Below are positions 25,643 to 34,723 of a stretch of 64,000 bases of DNA, piece after piece. Below the pieces are notes generated by a model. That model was not told the DNA's origin. It made no database searches and saw only the letters and a program-made list of their open reading frames with translations. The position numbers and the translations under genes were made by a program. The stretch is from Chloroflexota bacterium (GTDB lineage: Bacteria > Chloroflexota > Anaerolineae > UBA4142). Numbering within the stretch: the first letter of the stretch is position 1; each line of letters begins with the position of its first letter. The stretch lies in the NCBI GenBank assembly GCA_023381515.1, contig JAMCQI010000035.1:51228-115227 (forward strand). The letters are read 5' to 3'.

Positions 25643-26260
25643 CTACGGCTCGAGGATGAACGCACGCGTGCTGCTGCCTGTCTTCCAGTACAGCATCAAA
25701 CCCGAATCGTCCTGCGCGATCTGGAAAATCAGATCGCGGTTCAGACTCTTGCCGGGTGCCACCGCGTCTTTGGGCGTCAATAGAGTGTCGATCGTGACCG
25801 TGGGAGGATTGGCGTCATAGGTCAGGCCGCCATCTCCCTTGACCTTGAAATCGGCCGGATTAAGCGAGATCGGCTCCCCGGATGTCTTCGTGTTGCGGGC
25901 CGTGATGGAGACAAGAATAAACTGTTGATTAACCGGCATATTGGCCAACCCTTCGACGCGCAAGGGACGCTCCAGGCCGACGACTTGCATTTCCAGCCCG
26001 CTCTCCGCCCGCACCCTCACCTTCAGCGGCACTGGCGCGTTCTGGTCGAGCGTGGGTGTCGGGCCGGCTTGAGCGGCGGACGGCATGAGATTCGGCAAAG
26101 AATTGCCCAGGAATTCAAAGGCCACTACGGCTCCTCCACAGACACAGCAAATCAGAACGATGCCGATGACTGCGGGCAGGAGATAGGGCGGGGGCTTTGG
26201 TCGACGTGTTGGTTTGACGGCTCCCAGGTTACGGTATCGCGATTCCTTCGAAAAGTACAC
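25643..26260 (-). CDS. DUF4352-like membrane-anchored protein
   Basis: A 205-residue protein with a membrane helix (about 28-52 of this start) and an immunoglobulin-like outer domain of DUF4352 type: 'NQQFILVSITARNTKTSGEPISLNPADFKVKGDGG' and 'LIFQIAQDDSGLMLYWK'. GTG 26260 has GGAG 7 bases upstream and overlaps the end of the GT39 gene by 32 bases; frames extending to 26293 lack a site. Role unknown; it probably interacts with envelope parts made by its neighbours. Confidence 0.7.
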   Translation of the reverse strand: MYFSKESRYRNLGAVKPTRRPKPPPYLLPAVIGIVLICCVCGGAVVAFEFLGNSLPNLMPSAAQAGPTPTLDQNAPVPLKVRVRAESGLEMQVVGLERPLRVEGLANMPVNQQFILVSITARNTKTSGEPISLNPADFKVKGDGGLTYDANPPTVTIDTLLTPKDAVAPGKSLNRDLIFQIAQDDSGLMLYWKTGSSTRAFILEP

Positions 26261-28241
26261 GATTCGACTCCACTGGCGCGCCCTGAGCATCAAAGACAGG
26301 AACCCGCGCGCCTGTTCCTAGAGTGTACATTCCTGCTTCGATCTGGTACTCGCCCCGCGGCGCGTCCGCCGGTACGGCGAGCTGATACTCGTCGATCACT
26401 ACCTCGCCCGCCTGCCATCGGGAGGTGGGGTACGATCCCTGCCCGGGCTGCCCATCCATCTGTGCCCAAACGGGAGAGTTTGTGGCGGGGTTCTGTGGGC
26501 CGAGCAGGTGGACGAAAACCGTATAGTCCGCGCGGCTCTCGGCAATGCTTCCCCAGTACAACCGGACGTCAATCGTCCGGCCCGCCGGCCCATTTTCTTG
26601 CGCGACGTCATACCCGATGAGCTCAATCGTATCCCCCAGCCGAGCATGTACGAGCTTTTCCGGCGCCACCTGGGCGGGTCCCGCTGCTTGAAAGAGGAGG
26701 GCGTAAGGATGGCCGGTGAAATCAAACAGCGTATTGACGATGCTGCCCATCGGAAAGAGCTTTGCGAGCCGCGCGGCCGAGCTGGGATCCTCCCGCGTGA
26801 TGATCGCGTAAGATGCCTCCTGGCCCGCCGGCGGAAGCACAGTGACGTGTCTTCCGTCAAAACTTTGCACATCCCGCCCGTTCAGCCCGAACCGGAGCGT
26901 GTAGTGTTCTGCGCTCTCCGGTGAGATGTAGACCAGTTCTTTGGCCGGAAGGTCGCGCACATCTCGGGCCAACGCGAGCAGGCCCACGTCGAATGAATCG
27001 AAAAGCCCTGTCCGCGTGCCCCACGTGTCAAAATAGTCATGGAAGGTCGAGTACGCGCTCGCGGCCAGTCCCAAGACGAGCACCAAAGCAAGCACCGGGC
27101 GCGGCACATGCACCCAATGCCAGAGCGACACGAATCCAAAGGCAGTGATCAGCGCGACGACGGGCGGGAGACCAATCGTGCGGCCGAAATGCGGCGCAAA
27201 ATCCGTGAGCACGCTCGGCAGCGCCATGACGCCGAGCCAGATGAGCATAAAGCGCGCTTCTGCCCGGCGGATCCGCAGAACGCACGCGCCCAGTCCGGCG
27301 ACAAACCCGATGGCGAGGAAGGGATCGAGCACCGGTCGCCCCGGAAGGTTGCTCCGCGGGTTCTTATCGCCGTGCACGAAGAACATGCCCGCGACCTGTG
27401 CAACATTATTGAGCAGCGCCTGCGGCCCTGACGAAGTGACCATCACTTCGTTCGGGCGCTCGACGAATTCGCCGGGATGCGTCGCAAAGTATAACCCAAG
27501 CGGGGAAAAAACCAAAACTGACACCACCGCGAGAACGACTAGCCCCCGAAGGTACTTGCTCCAAAATCCCCGCTGCACGACTAACTCAACTCCGATGACG
27601 AGAACGAAAACGCCGGGCACGAACAGCGCCGACTTGTAGGTGTATTCCGTCCCCGCGCCAAACAGGCCGGCGAGCGCAAAATCCAATATCCGCCCGGTCC
27701 GAAAGCCTCGCCACAAAAAGACGAGGGAGAGGGTCAACATCAGAGGCAAGAGAACAGGTTCCATGCCCAGGCGGCTAAAGTTCAGGTGCCAGTAGAGAAT
27801 CGCCAGAATGAATGCGGCCAGCGCAGCGGCGTAGACCTCCTCGCTCCTTGATGCGCTGGTCCTTCCCGCCGCCGCGTCCACCGGCTCTCCCCTGTCCAAC
27901 AGCCGCCTGAACATCTCCCGCCCCAGCACATACAGTGCTGCCACGGTAACAATTCCTGCGATCGCCGAGACGAGCCGCAGCGCCCACGGACTCACACCCA
28001 GTAGGCCAAACGAGACCGCCGCCAAGTACATGTGCATTGGCTCTTCCGCCATGTTGCCGCTGAAAAAGATAGGGCGCTCTGTTCCCGCCAGCACCCTCTG
28101 CGCTTCCACGGCGTCGAAGGCTTCATCGTAGTGGAGACCCGGCGGCAGTTGGTCCAGTCGGTAGACGCGCAGAAACGCCGCCACCAGAAGGATCGCCGCA
28201 ACTAGACCCAATTCCACCCATCGCGTTCTCGTCAAGATCAC
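26229..28241 (-). CDS. GT39-family membrane glycosyltransferase
   Basis: A 670-residue GT-C glycosyltransferase with about 11-12 helices. The first outer loop carries the acidic motif in 'LPPGLHYDEAFDA' (residues 32-44) and 'EEPMHMYLAA', expected of dolichyl/polyprenyl-phosphate-sugar transferases (ArnT/PMT). A C-terminal beta domain follows (about 510-670: 'IDVRLYWGSIAESRADYTVFVHLL'). Start GTG 28241 has AGGAG close by. It forms a minus-strand run with its paralog (28284-30224). Confidence 0.88.
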   Translation of the reverse strand: MILTRTRWVELGLVAAILLVAAFLRVYRLDQLPPGLHYDEAFDAVEAQRVLAGTERPIFFSGNMAEEPMHMYLAAVSFGLLGVSPWALRLVSAIAGIVTVAALYVLGREMFRRLLDRGEPVDAAAGRTSASRSEEVYAAALAAFILAILYWHLNFSRLGMEPVLLPLMLTLSLVFLWRGFRTGRILDFALAGLFGAGTEYTYKSALFVPGVFVLVIGVELVVQRGFWSKYLRGLVVLAVVSVLVFSPLGLYFATHPGEFVERPNEVMVTSSGPQALLNNVAQVAGMFFVHGDKNPRSNLPGRPVLDPFLAIGFVAGLGACVLRIRRAEARFMLIWLGVMALPSVLTDFAPHFGRTIGLPPVVALITAFGFVSLWHWVHVPRPVLALVLVLGLAASAYSTFHDYFDTWGTRTGLFDSFDVGLLALARDVRDLPAKELVYISPESAEHYTLRFGLNGRDVQSFDGRHVTVLPPAGQEASYAIITREDPSSAARLAKLFPMGSIVNTLFDFTGHPYALLFQAAGPAQVAPEKLVHARLGDTIELIGYDVAQENGPAGRTIDVRLYWGSIAESRADYTVFVHLLGPQNPATNSPVWAQMDGQPGQGSYPTSRWQAGEVVIDEYQLAVPADAPRGEYQIEAGMYTLGTGARVPVFDAQGAPVESNRVLFEGIAIP

Positions 28242-28269
28242 GCTCTCCTAAAACAGAACCTGGAGCCCC

Positions 28270-28292
28270 ATTTGCTCATTTGTTCATTTGTC
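28270..28292. repeat. TTTG-type octamer array
   Basis: Three units ATTTGCTC, ATTTGTTC, ATTTGTC, running into the 3' end of the GT39 gene at 28284. A 23-base copy with one mismatch lies at 51176-51198. Confidence 0.7.
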
Positions 28293-30224
28293 TTTCACAC
28301 TTATTCTTTCCAACAGCACCCGGTCCTGCTTCAGCCGCTGTCCGTTCGCATCGAATGCTTGCAACCGCTGGAGCGTCACCGGGTCGTACATTCCAACCTC
28401 AAGTTCGTAAACCCCGGGAGGAATATTCCCAGGCAATTCCAACCCATAAAAGTCGTCGATCGCTTCGCCTGCTTTCCATCCTGTAGTGGGCCGCGCTCCC
28501 CCCACCGGCTCGCTGTCCATCTGCGCCCAGACGGTCGAACCGGTCTCCGGGTTGAGCGGTCCCGTCTCAGGGTCCGCGATCAAGTGCGTGAAAACCGTAT
28601 AGCGCCGGTCGATGGTCGAATCCGTCTGCCAATGGAGGGCCAGCCGAATCGTCTCCCCCGGCTTGAAATCCGTCCGGTCGAGACTATACCCGACCAGTCG
28701 AATGTGGTCGCCCAGGGTCACGTCCGTCGAGTGCGTCACCTCCGCCGATGAGCTGCTTGGCATGACGTACAGGCTCAGACTCGCGTCTACATAGCCGCGG
28801 AACAAGCTCTTGTACGCGTTCGCGCCCAACCAACGCTCGAGATACCCGGTGGGATCATATTCGGCTGGATTCCCATACATCACAAGCCATAGCCGGTCGT
28901 GGGTGTGTGCAATCTCCGCCAGTTGCTGGCGCGTGCTCGGATCCTCGAGCGGGGCGCCATCGGGCAGGAAGAAAGCCGGCACCCCATGCGGAGCATAGTA
29001 CTTGAAAAGCGGCTTTTGGAGCGGATTGTTCAGAATCAACGCGTCCCCGTTCTGCGCATGGCTCGTCACAAAAGCCATCATTTGGCCATATTTGCCTTTC
29101 GCGTACGCATCGTTCCAATAGTAATTGGAGAGAGAATACGCGTTCAAGGCGACCGCGATCACCACGGCGCCGGCGGCGAACGGTAGAGCACGAGAGCCAA
29201 GATCATCTAAACCTAGCGCGGCGACGAGATAAAAGCCGGGAAGGGCCAGGAGAACGTACCGCTCATAAAAAAAGGGCAGGATGGGATTGACGAGCCAGGC
29301 GATAAACACGGGCACGACCATGTACGTCGGGGCGAGCCACAGCGCCGATCTCTTGCCGCGGACGGTCGCAAGAATCCCAAGGGCGATGATGACAAAAAAT
29401 GCCGCTCCGGCTATTTGCGCGATTGGAAAATCCGTCGTGAGGCCGTTGCTGAACGCCAGGAGCGTCTTGCCGAAAATCAGTTCGATGCCCTGCCACCCCC
29501 ACTCTTCGAAACGTGTGCTGGCTTTGCTGCCGAGAAAGGAGGACTGGACGACGATCCAAGGGACGTAGGCAGCGATGAGGAGCAACTGCAGCAAGGCCCA
29601 CCGGGCCAACCCTTTGCGGTCCTTGCGGAGCCTCGCCAGGACAAAAAGGTTCTCCGCCGCGAGGACAAAAAAGGCATAATAGTGCGTGTAGAGCGCCGCC
29701 GCGGTGGAGAACCAATAGGCGATGGCCGTCCCTCTTCCCATCCGATTCCGCGTCCCGGCCGGAATGAGCCGGAGCGTGAAATAGACGGACACGAGCGCGA
29801 GCGCGGTGACCAGCTCATACATCCGAGTCTCTTGGCTGTAATAGATCAGGAGCGGGGATACGGTCGCCAGGATTGCTGCCACCCATGGCAGCCGCGGGCG
29901 CTTCGGGTCGAGCCGCCGCGCCAATGCCCAGAGGAGTGGAACGACGAGGGTGCCGACCAGGGCAGAGAGGAGCCGCGTCGAAAAGGCGCTTGTGCCCGCC
30001 AGTCGAAGCCAGAAAAAGAGAAGGAGGGGATAAAAGGGAGGGTGCGTGTCTGCTGCGCCCGCGACCACCTGAGGCAGCGGTCTCAGACTGAGATCTATGC
30101 TAAAGGCCTCATCCCCCCAGATGTCCTGCGTTCCGATTCCGTGCAAGCGCAGGGCCAGCGCCAGGAGGAGAACGATCAGGAGGAAGAGGGACGCGCGCCA
30201 CGAGACCTTTCGCTTTTCGTCCAA
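28284..30224 (-). CDS. GT39-family membrane glycosyltransferase (second copy)
   Basis: A 646-residue paralog of the neighbour. 'TQDIWGDEAFSIDLS' (residues 32-46) has the catalytic Asp-Glu and 'DTHPPFYPLLLFFWLRLAG' is the classic second-loop motif of GT39. The C-terminal 150 residues are a beta domain with 'IRLALHWQTDSTIDRRYTVFTHLIADPETG', also present in the neighbour. TTG 30224 is the only in-frame start; GGAGG is 13 bases upstream. 19 bases separate it from the upstream surface-protein gene, so both are probably on one transcript. Confidence 0.88.
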   Translation of the reverse strand: MDEKRKVSWRASLFLLIVLLLALALRLHGIGTQDIWGDEAFSIDLSLRPLPQVVAGAADTHPPFYPLLLFFWLRLAGTSAFSTRLLSALVGTLVVPLLWALARRLDPKRPRLPWVAAILATVSPLLIYYSQETRMYELVTALALVSVYFTLRLIPAGTRNRMGRGTAIAYWFSTAAALYTHYYAFFVLAAENLFVLARLRKDRKGLARWALLQLLLIAAYVPWIVVQSSFLGSKASTRFEEWGWQGIELIFGKTLLAFSNGLTTDFPIAQIAGAAFFVIIALGILATVRGKRSALWLAPTYMVVPVFIAWLVNPILPFFYERYVLLALPGFYLVAALGLDDLGSRALPFAAGAVVIAVALNAYSLSNYYWNDAYAKGKYGQMMAFVTSHAQNGDALILNNPLQKPLFKYYAPHGVPAFFLPDGAPLEDPSTRQQLAEIAHTHDRLWLVMYGNPAEYDPTGYLERWLGANAYKSLFRGYVDASLSLYVMPSSSSAEVTHSTDVTLGDHIRLVGYSLDRTDFKPGETIRLALHWQTDSTIDRRYTVFTHLIADPETGPLNPETGSTVWAQMDSEPVGGARPTTGWKAGEAIDDFYGLELPGNIPPGVYELEVGMYDPVTLQRLQAFDANGQRLKQDRVLLERISVKDK

Positions 30225-30243
30225 AGGGGAAGAGCTGCCTCCG

Positions 30244-31866
30244 TCAGGTGCCGGGATAAGGATTGCCCGATGCCAGAAGCTGCGCGAACAGTTGGTCTAT
30301 GGCATACGCATCGCTTCCCGCAATATGCCGCACTGCACATCCGACGGCAATCAGGGCCTGCTCGTCGGCCCCTCCAATCGCGTTCGCGCCGACAATCGTG
30401 ACATTCGCGGCGCCCTTGGCCTCCGCGACGCTAAAGCCCACCGTCGGCGCAAAGCGGCCAATATAGTCTAGCGCCAGGATCAAGTTCGTTCGAGTCGCCA
30501 ACTGCTCGGGAGACCCGAAAAGCAAATAGTGGACGAGAGGCTTGTCGGCAGCGGGCGCAGCCGCGGGCTCAAACGCAAAAGCCTGAGCGCCCACCGTGCG
30601 GCTTGCGTCGAAGGTTCCTTTGCCGTTCCCGTTGCCATTCCCATTTCTTCCGTTTGAGCTCGGGCCGGACTGCACAACGTGTGCGTCCGCGCTCGCGCGT
30701 TTGGCGGGCGCGGTTGGAGCCGGCTGGCGCGGCGACGCGCCTTGGGCAACTCTCCCAGAGTTGTCTTCCCGGTGGCCGGGCGCTGTTCGGAAAGTATAAT
30801 CCACGCGGGTGGTGCTGTTTCCAGTGCCGTCGAGCACGATGTTCGACGCAATAACCCCGCCGCCAGTCACCGAGACGCTGTACGCGCCAGCGGCGAGGTG
30901 ATTGAACGCATATTTTCCATCCCTGTCCACCATCGTCGTCTGTGTTTCCGCTTCTGACGCGAGCGTGACGTGCACCCCCGGCGCTGCGTTCGCGATCGTT
31001 CCGACGATGGAACTGAAAGCCGTGTTTTCATCCGAGATCACTTTGGCCCACGTCACGAGGAAGCTGACATACCGGTTCATCGGCAGGCCGACGCCGACGA
31101 TCTTGTCGCTCGGGATGCCGGTGCGGTTTCTTCCCCGCACATCCGGGTCGCCAACCCAGGCGCTGTAGGGACCGGGCCCCAATCTCGGATTCCACGGCGC
31201 CGTGCCGGAATACAGCCCATTGCTCGCCATCCCATCCCCATCCGTGTAAGCCTGCGGAGGAATGTCATATGGCGCACGGCCCTGAAAATCCAACTGGATG
31301 GGCACGCCCGGCATCGGCTTGCCGCTCTGATCGACGACTCGATAATGCAGACTGTGAGTTCCGCCCGCCTGGGTCTCATCCTGGTACTCGGCAGCCACGA
31401 CCTTCCAGTAAGGCTGGCCGGGCGCGATGCCTGTCACGGGAGCCACCGTTATGTTCATGGCGGATAGCCGCGGGTCCCACTGTAGCGTGGGTACTTTGAT
31501 TTCCGGCCCACCTGTCTCGGAGGCTTGGATCGTTCCCATGGTCCAGATCGTACTCCCTTTGGGAAAATGAAACTGGATCGGATCACTCTGCAGCGTTCCG
31601 TCTTTGCCGACGAGTTGCATCCAATAGTCTCGGTCTTCGGGCATCGGGCCGACGAGTACAAAGTATTCCAGCATCCCCGATGCGTTCGTCATACGAAAGG
31701 GGAAATCGTCAGTAAACGAAGGAGGAGCGCCATCCGGCGGAGGTCCGGCCCAGACCTTGACGTGGGCATTGGCGACCGACAAACCATTCTCATCCCGCAC
31801 AAAAAGACGGATCAAGTTTTCGGGATGCGTTTCAACTGTCGGGGGAGCCGTCAATTGATACCACAT
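30244..31866 (-). CDS. Large protein with Ig-like/carboxypeptidase-regulatory domains
   Basis: A 540-residue protein without an obvious signal peptide. It has beta-sandwich modules: 'LIRLFVRDENGLSVANAHVKVWA' (about 17-110), 'YRVVDQSGKPMPGVPIQLDF' (about 178-280), and a CarboxypepD_reg-like 'GVHVTLASEAETQTTMVDRDGKYAFNHLAAGAYSVSV' (about 325-370). A Gly/Asn linker (about 405-425) precedes a C-terminal 100-residue domain ('NVTIVGANAIGGADEQALIAVGCAVRHIAGSDAYAI') that recalls cell-wall-binding repeat 2; this is a guess. ATG 31866 has GGAGG correctly placed. Extended -10 promoter at 31909-31917. Confidence 0.7.
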   Translation of the reverse strand: MWYQLTAPPTVETHPENLIRLFVRDENGLSVANAHVKVWAGPPPDGAPPSFTDDFPFRMTNASGMLEYFVLVGPMPEDRDYWMQLVGKDGTLQSDPIQFHFPKGSTIWTMGTIQASETGGPEIKVPTLQWDPRLSAMNITVAPVTGIAPGQPYWKVVAAEYQDETQAGGTHSLHYRVVDQSGKPMPGVPIQLDFQGRAPYDIPPQAYTDGDGMASNGLYSGTAPWNPRLGPGPYSAWVGDPDVRGRNRTGIPSDKIVGVGLPMNRYVSFLVTWAKVISDENTAFSSIVGTIANAAPGVHVTLASEAETQTTMVDRDGKYAFNHLAAGAYSVSVTGGGVIASNIVLDGTGNSTTRVDYTFRTAPGHREDNSGRVAQGASPRQPAPTAPAKRASADAHVVQSGPSSNGRNGNGNGNGKGTFDASRTVGAQAFAFEPAAAPAADKPLVHYLLFGSPEQLATRTNLILALDYIGRFAPTVGFSVAEAKGAANVTIVGANAIGGADEQALIAVGCAVRHIAGSDAYAIDQLFAQLLASGNPYPGT

Positions 31867-31908
31867 TGCATCCTCCGCATGCGGAGATCTCACACGTGGT
31901 GCGTGCAT

Positions 31909-31917
31909 ATTATAGCA
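31909..31917 (-). promoter_or_regulatory. Extended -10 promoter (minus strand)
   Basis: TGC-TATAAT on the minus strand, about 43 bases before ATG 31866, paired back to back with the plus-strand box at 31932. Confidence 0.6.
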
Positions 31918-31931
31918 TACATTCCTCTTTG

Positions 31932-31940
31932 TGATATAAT
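31932..31940 (+). promoter_or_regulatory. Extended -10 promoter of nadK
   Basis: TGA-TATAAT, 24 bases before ATG 31965. The two divergent -10 boxes are only about 20 bases apart, so RNA polymerase cannot occupy both. Confidence 0.6.
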
Positions 31941-31964
31941 TCAAGAAAAGGTTCGCAAGGGAAA

Positions 31965-32810
31965 ATGGCCAAGTCTTTTCTTCTCATGCACCATCCCAAG
32001 GTGACGCGCTCGCGTCTTCTCGCAGAGGAATGGGCCGCCCAACTCGTCGAACTCGGCGCCCGCGTCCTGGTGGTCTCCGCCTGGGAGGATTCGGAGGTCG
32101 CCCGCTCCGTGCAACAGATTGATCTCGCCATTACCCTGGGCGGGGATGGCACCATTCTGCGTGCCGCGCGTCAATGCGCCACTTCGCACGTCCCCATCTT
32201 GGGTGTCAAGATGGGACGCGTCGGTTTTCTCTCCGAGATCGAGCCCCAGCAATTCAGCGCCCGCGCCCTCGTCGAAGGCAACTATTGGATCGAAGAGCGG
32301 ATGATGCTCCATGCGATTTCGCGGCGCGACGGCAAAGAGATGGGCACCTTCGACGCGCTCAATGATGTCGTCGTCGGACGCGGCAGTCTCGCCCGCGTGA
32401 TCCGCTTGAACACCTATATCGACGGCGACTTTTTAACCAATTTTGTTGCCGACGGCGCGATCGTCGCCACCGCGACCGGTTCGACCGCCTATGTCTTTGC
32501 CGCCGGGGGTCCCATTCTGGCCCCGGAGGTCAAAACCCTCGTGCTTGTCCCGGTGGCGCCCTACCTGAGCCAAATCAAATCGCTTGTCCTTCCCGAAGGC
32601 TCGCGTGTCATGTTTCGGCTGGAGACCGACCATGGCGGCATCCTGACCATCGATGGGCAAATCGATATCGAGCTTCTGGACGGAGACGAGGTCACCGTCG
32701 CGGCCAGCCCCAATGTCGCTCTCTTTGCCCGGTTGCGGCCCCGCACCTATTTCTACAGCACACTGGTCCACCGTTTGCGTGAGCGGAGTGTGGAAGAAGA
32801 AAAAGAATAG
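31965..32810 (+). CDS. nadK: NAD kinase
   Basis: A 281-residue enzyme that phosphorylates NAD to NADP. The GGDGT motif is at residues 59-63, 'LGVKMGRVGFLSEI' and 'ALNDVVVGRG' (ND motif) follow, and 'ATGSTAYVFAAGGPIL' is the substrate-binding turn. Normal length. It is the first gene of a plus-strand run with AOR 12 bases downstream. Confidence 0.96.
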   Translation: MAKSFLLMHHPKVTRSRLLAEEWAAQLVELGARVLVVSAWEDSEVARSVQQIDLAITLGGDGTILRAARQCATSHVPILGVKMGRVGFLSEIEPQQFSARALVEGNYWIEERMMLHAISRRDGKEMGTFDALNDVVVGRGSLARVIRLNTYIDGDFLTNFVADGAIVATATGSTAYVFAAGGPILAPEVKTLVLVPVAPYLSQIKSLVLPEGSRVMFRLETDHGGILTIDGQIDIELLDGDEVTVAASPNVALFARLRPRTYFYSTLVHRLRERSVEEEKE

Positions 32811-32822
32811 AGGAGTAACTAT

Positions 32823-34679
32823 ATGTCGTTCGTCAATGCGGGCCGGTTGGCGCGCGTGGACCTGTCCACACGCGAGACGCTCATCGAACCAATCCCAGAC
32901 GCATGGGTGGAACAGTACCTGCTCGGATCCGGTCTCGCGGCCAAAATCTTTTATTCTGAGATGGACCCCTCTCTTGATGCCCTCGACCCGGCCAGCCCGC
33001 TATTAATCATGAACGGCTTGCTGAGCGGCACATTCTCACCCACCGGCTGTCGTTCCTCCTGGTGCGGTCGCTCTCCTCTGACCGGCATCTGGAACGAAGC
33101 CAATATGGGCGGCCATTTCGGCGCCGAACTACGGTTTGCCGGCTATGACGGTCTGATTCTCACCGGCCGTGCGAGCGAGCCGACTTATCTGTGGATCGAC
33201 GGCGACCGGGGCACAATCGAGTTTCGTCCGGCCTCGCATGTCTGGGGCGCCGATCATTTCGAGACTTTTGATCGACTGCGCGCCGAAACAGACCCCAAGT
33301 CGCAGATTGCCTGCATCGGGCCCGCCGGCGAAAATCTCGTCCGCATCGCCTGCATCCTGCAGGGAGGTCACACCCACACGCGGACGGCCGGCCGCGGCGG
33401 CATGGGTGCTCTCCTCGGATCGAAAAACGTCAAGGCGATCGCCGTGCGCGGCAAAGCGAAACCCTCCTATCCCGACCCGAAAGCCTTTAACGCGCTCGTG
33501 CGCGACCAGAATGATTTCATCAAGGATAATTCGATCGCCATGAGTAAATTCGGGACCGCCGGGGGCGTCCCGACGACGGAAGCGAATGGCGATCTTCCGA
33601 TTAACCACTGGCGGGACGGCAATTTACCGAACGTGATGGATATCAGCGGCCAACGCATCGGCGAGACGATCTGGGTCCGACACACCTTCTGCCACGCCTG
33701 TCCCATCGGCTGCGGCAAGCAAGTGGAGATCAAGGAGGGCCCGTACGCGGGCATTTGTGGCGAGGGGCCCGAGTATGAGACACTCGCCCTCCTCGGCGCA
33801 AACTTGAAAATCACGGATCTGAACGCCGTCGTCAAGATGAACGACCTGTGCAACAGGTATGGGATGGATACCATCTCCACCGGCGGCAGCATCGCCTTTG
33901 CTTTTGAAGCGCATGAGAAAGGGCTGCTCACGCGCGAGCAGGCGAACGGGCTAGACCTGACCTGGGGAAACACCGACACCGCCATCGCGCTCGTCGAAGC
34001 GATGGCATTTCGTCGCGGGCTTGGGGACTTGCTCGCCGATGGCGTGAATCGAGCAGCCAAAAAGCTCGGACCTGCGGCTCAAGAATTGAACCTGACGGTC
34101 AAAGGGCTCGAGATGCCTGCCCACGATCCGCGTGCATTTGTCTCCATGGGCATCAATTATGCCACGGCGAACCGCGGTGCTTGTCACCTCGAATCGCTTT
34201 CGTTCTACAACGGGAATGGGGTCAAGCATCCAGATCTGGGCTATTCGACTGTAATCGACCCACATGACTCATCCCTGGGCGCCAAGCTTGCCGTAGACTA
34301 TCAGAACTATATGCAGGTCTACAACCCCCTCGGCCTCTGCAAATTCCTCATCAAAGCCACGTACGGGCCGGACATGGTCGCCGATCTCGTCAATGCGAGT
34401 CTCGGCTGGCATTGGACTCGCGACGATGTCGTCAAGACAGGTGAACGCCTCTTCACCCTAAAGCGGCTGATCAATCGCCGTTATGGCATCTCCCGCCGCG
34501 ACGACACACTGCCGCAGCGCTTCCTCACCCGCCCGCGGCCCACCGGCAAGGCGGCCGGGGTTCTCCCCGACCTCGAGCGGATGCTAGCCGACTATTATCG
34601 CTTGCGCGATTGGGATTCCGAAGGAGCACCGCGCCCATCCAAGCTGGAGGAACTCGGATTACGAGTTATAGGCAAGTAG
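32823..34679 (+). CDS. Tungsten-containing aldehyde:ferredoxin oxidoreductase
   Basis: A 618-residue AOR-family enzyme. The N-terminal domain has 'LTGIWNEANMGGHFGAELRFAGYDGLILTGRA' (tungstopterin site); the [4Fe-4S] ligands are Cys290, Cys293 and Cys297 in 'FCHACPIGC' plus a Cys near 505 in 'PLGLCKF'. AOR oxidises aldehydes to acids and reduces ferredoxin under anoxic conditions. Length is normal. GGAG precedes ATG 32823. Physiological aldehyde unknown; presence suggests anaerobic or microaerobic life. Confidence 0.96.
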   Translation: MSFVNAGRLARVDLSTRETLIEPIPDAWVEQYLLGSGLAAKIFYSEMDPSLDALDPASPLLIMNGLLSGTFSPTGCRSSWCGRSPLTGIWNEANMGGHFGAELRFAGYDGLILTGRASEPTYLWIDGDRGTIEFRPASHVWGADHFETFDRLRAETDPKSQIACIGPAGENLVRIACILQGGHTHTRTAGRGGMGALLGSKNVKAIAVRGKAKPSYPDPKAFNALVRDQNDFIKDNSIAMSKFGTAGGVPTTEANGDLPINHWRDGNLPNVMDISGQRIGETIWVRHTFCHACPIGCGKQVEIKEGPYAGICGEGPEYETLALLGANLKITDLNAVVKMNDLCNRYGMDTISTGGSIAFAFEAHEKGLLTREQANGLDLTWGNTDTAIALVEAMAFRRGLGDLLADGVNRAAKKLGPAAQELNLTVKGLEMPAHDPRAFVSMGINYATANRGACHLESLSFYNGNGVKHPDLGYSTVIDPHDSSLGAKLAVDYQNYMQVYNPLGLCKFLIKATYGPDMVADLVNASLGWHWTRDDVVKTGERLFTLKRLINRRYGISRRDDTLPQRFLTRPRPTGKAAGVLPDLERMLADYYRLRDWDSEGAPRPSKLEELGLRVIGK

Positions 34680-34723
34680 CGATATAATCCCACGCGACTC
34701 TTGCTCGGGGAGCTAACAGTGTA

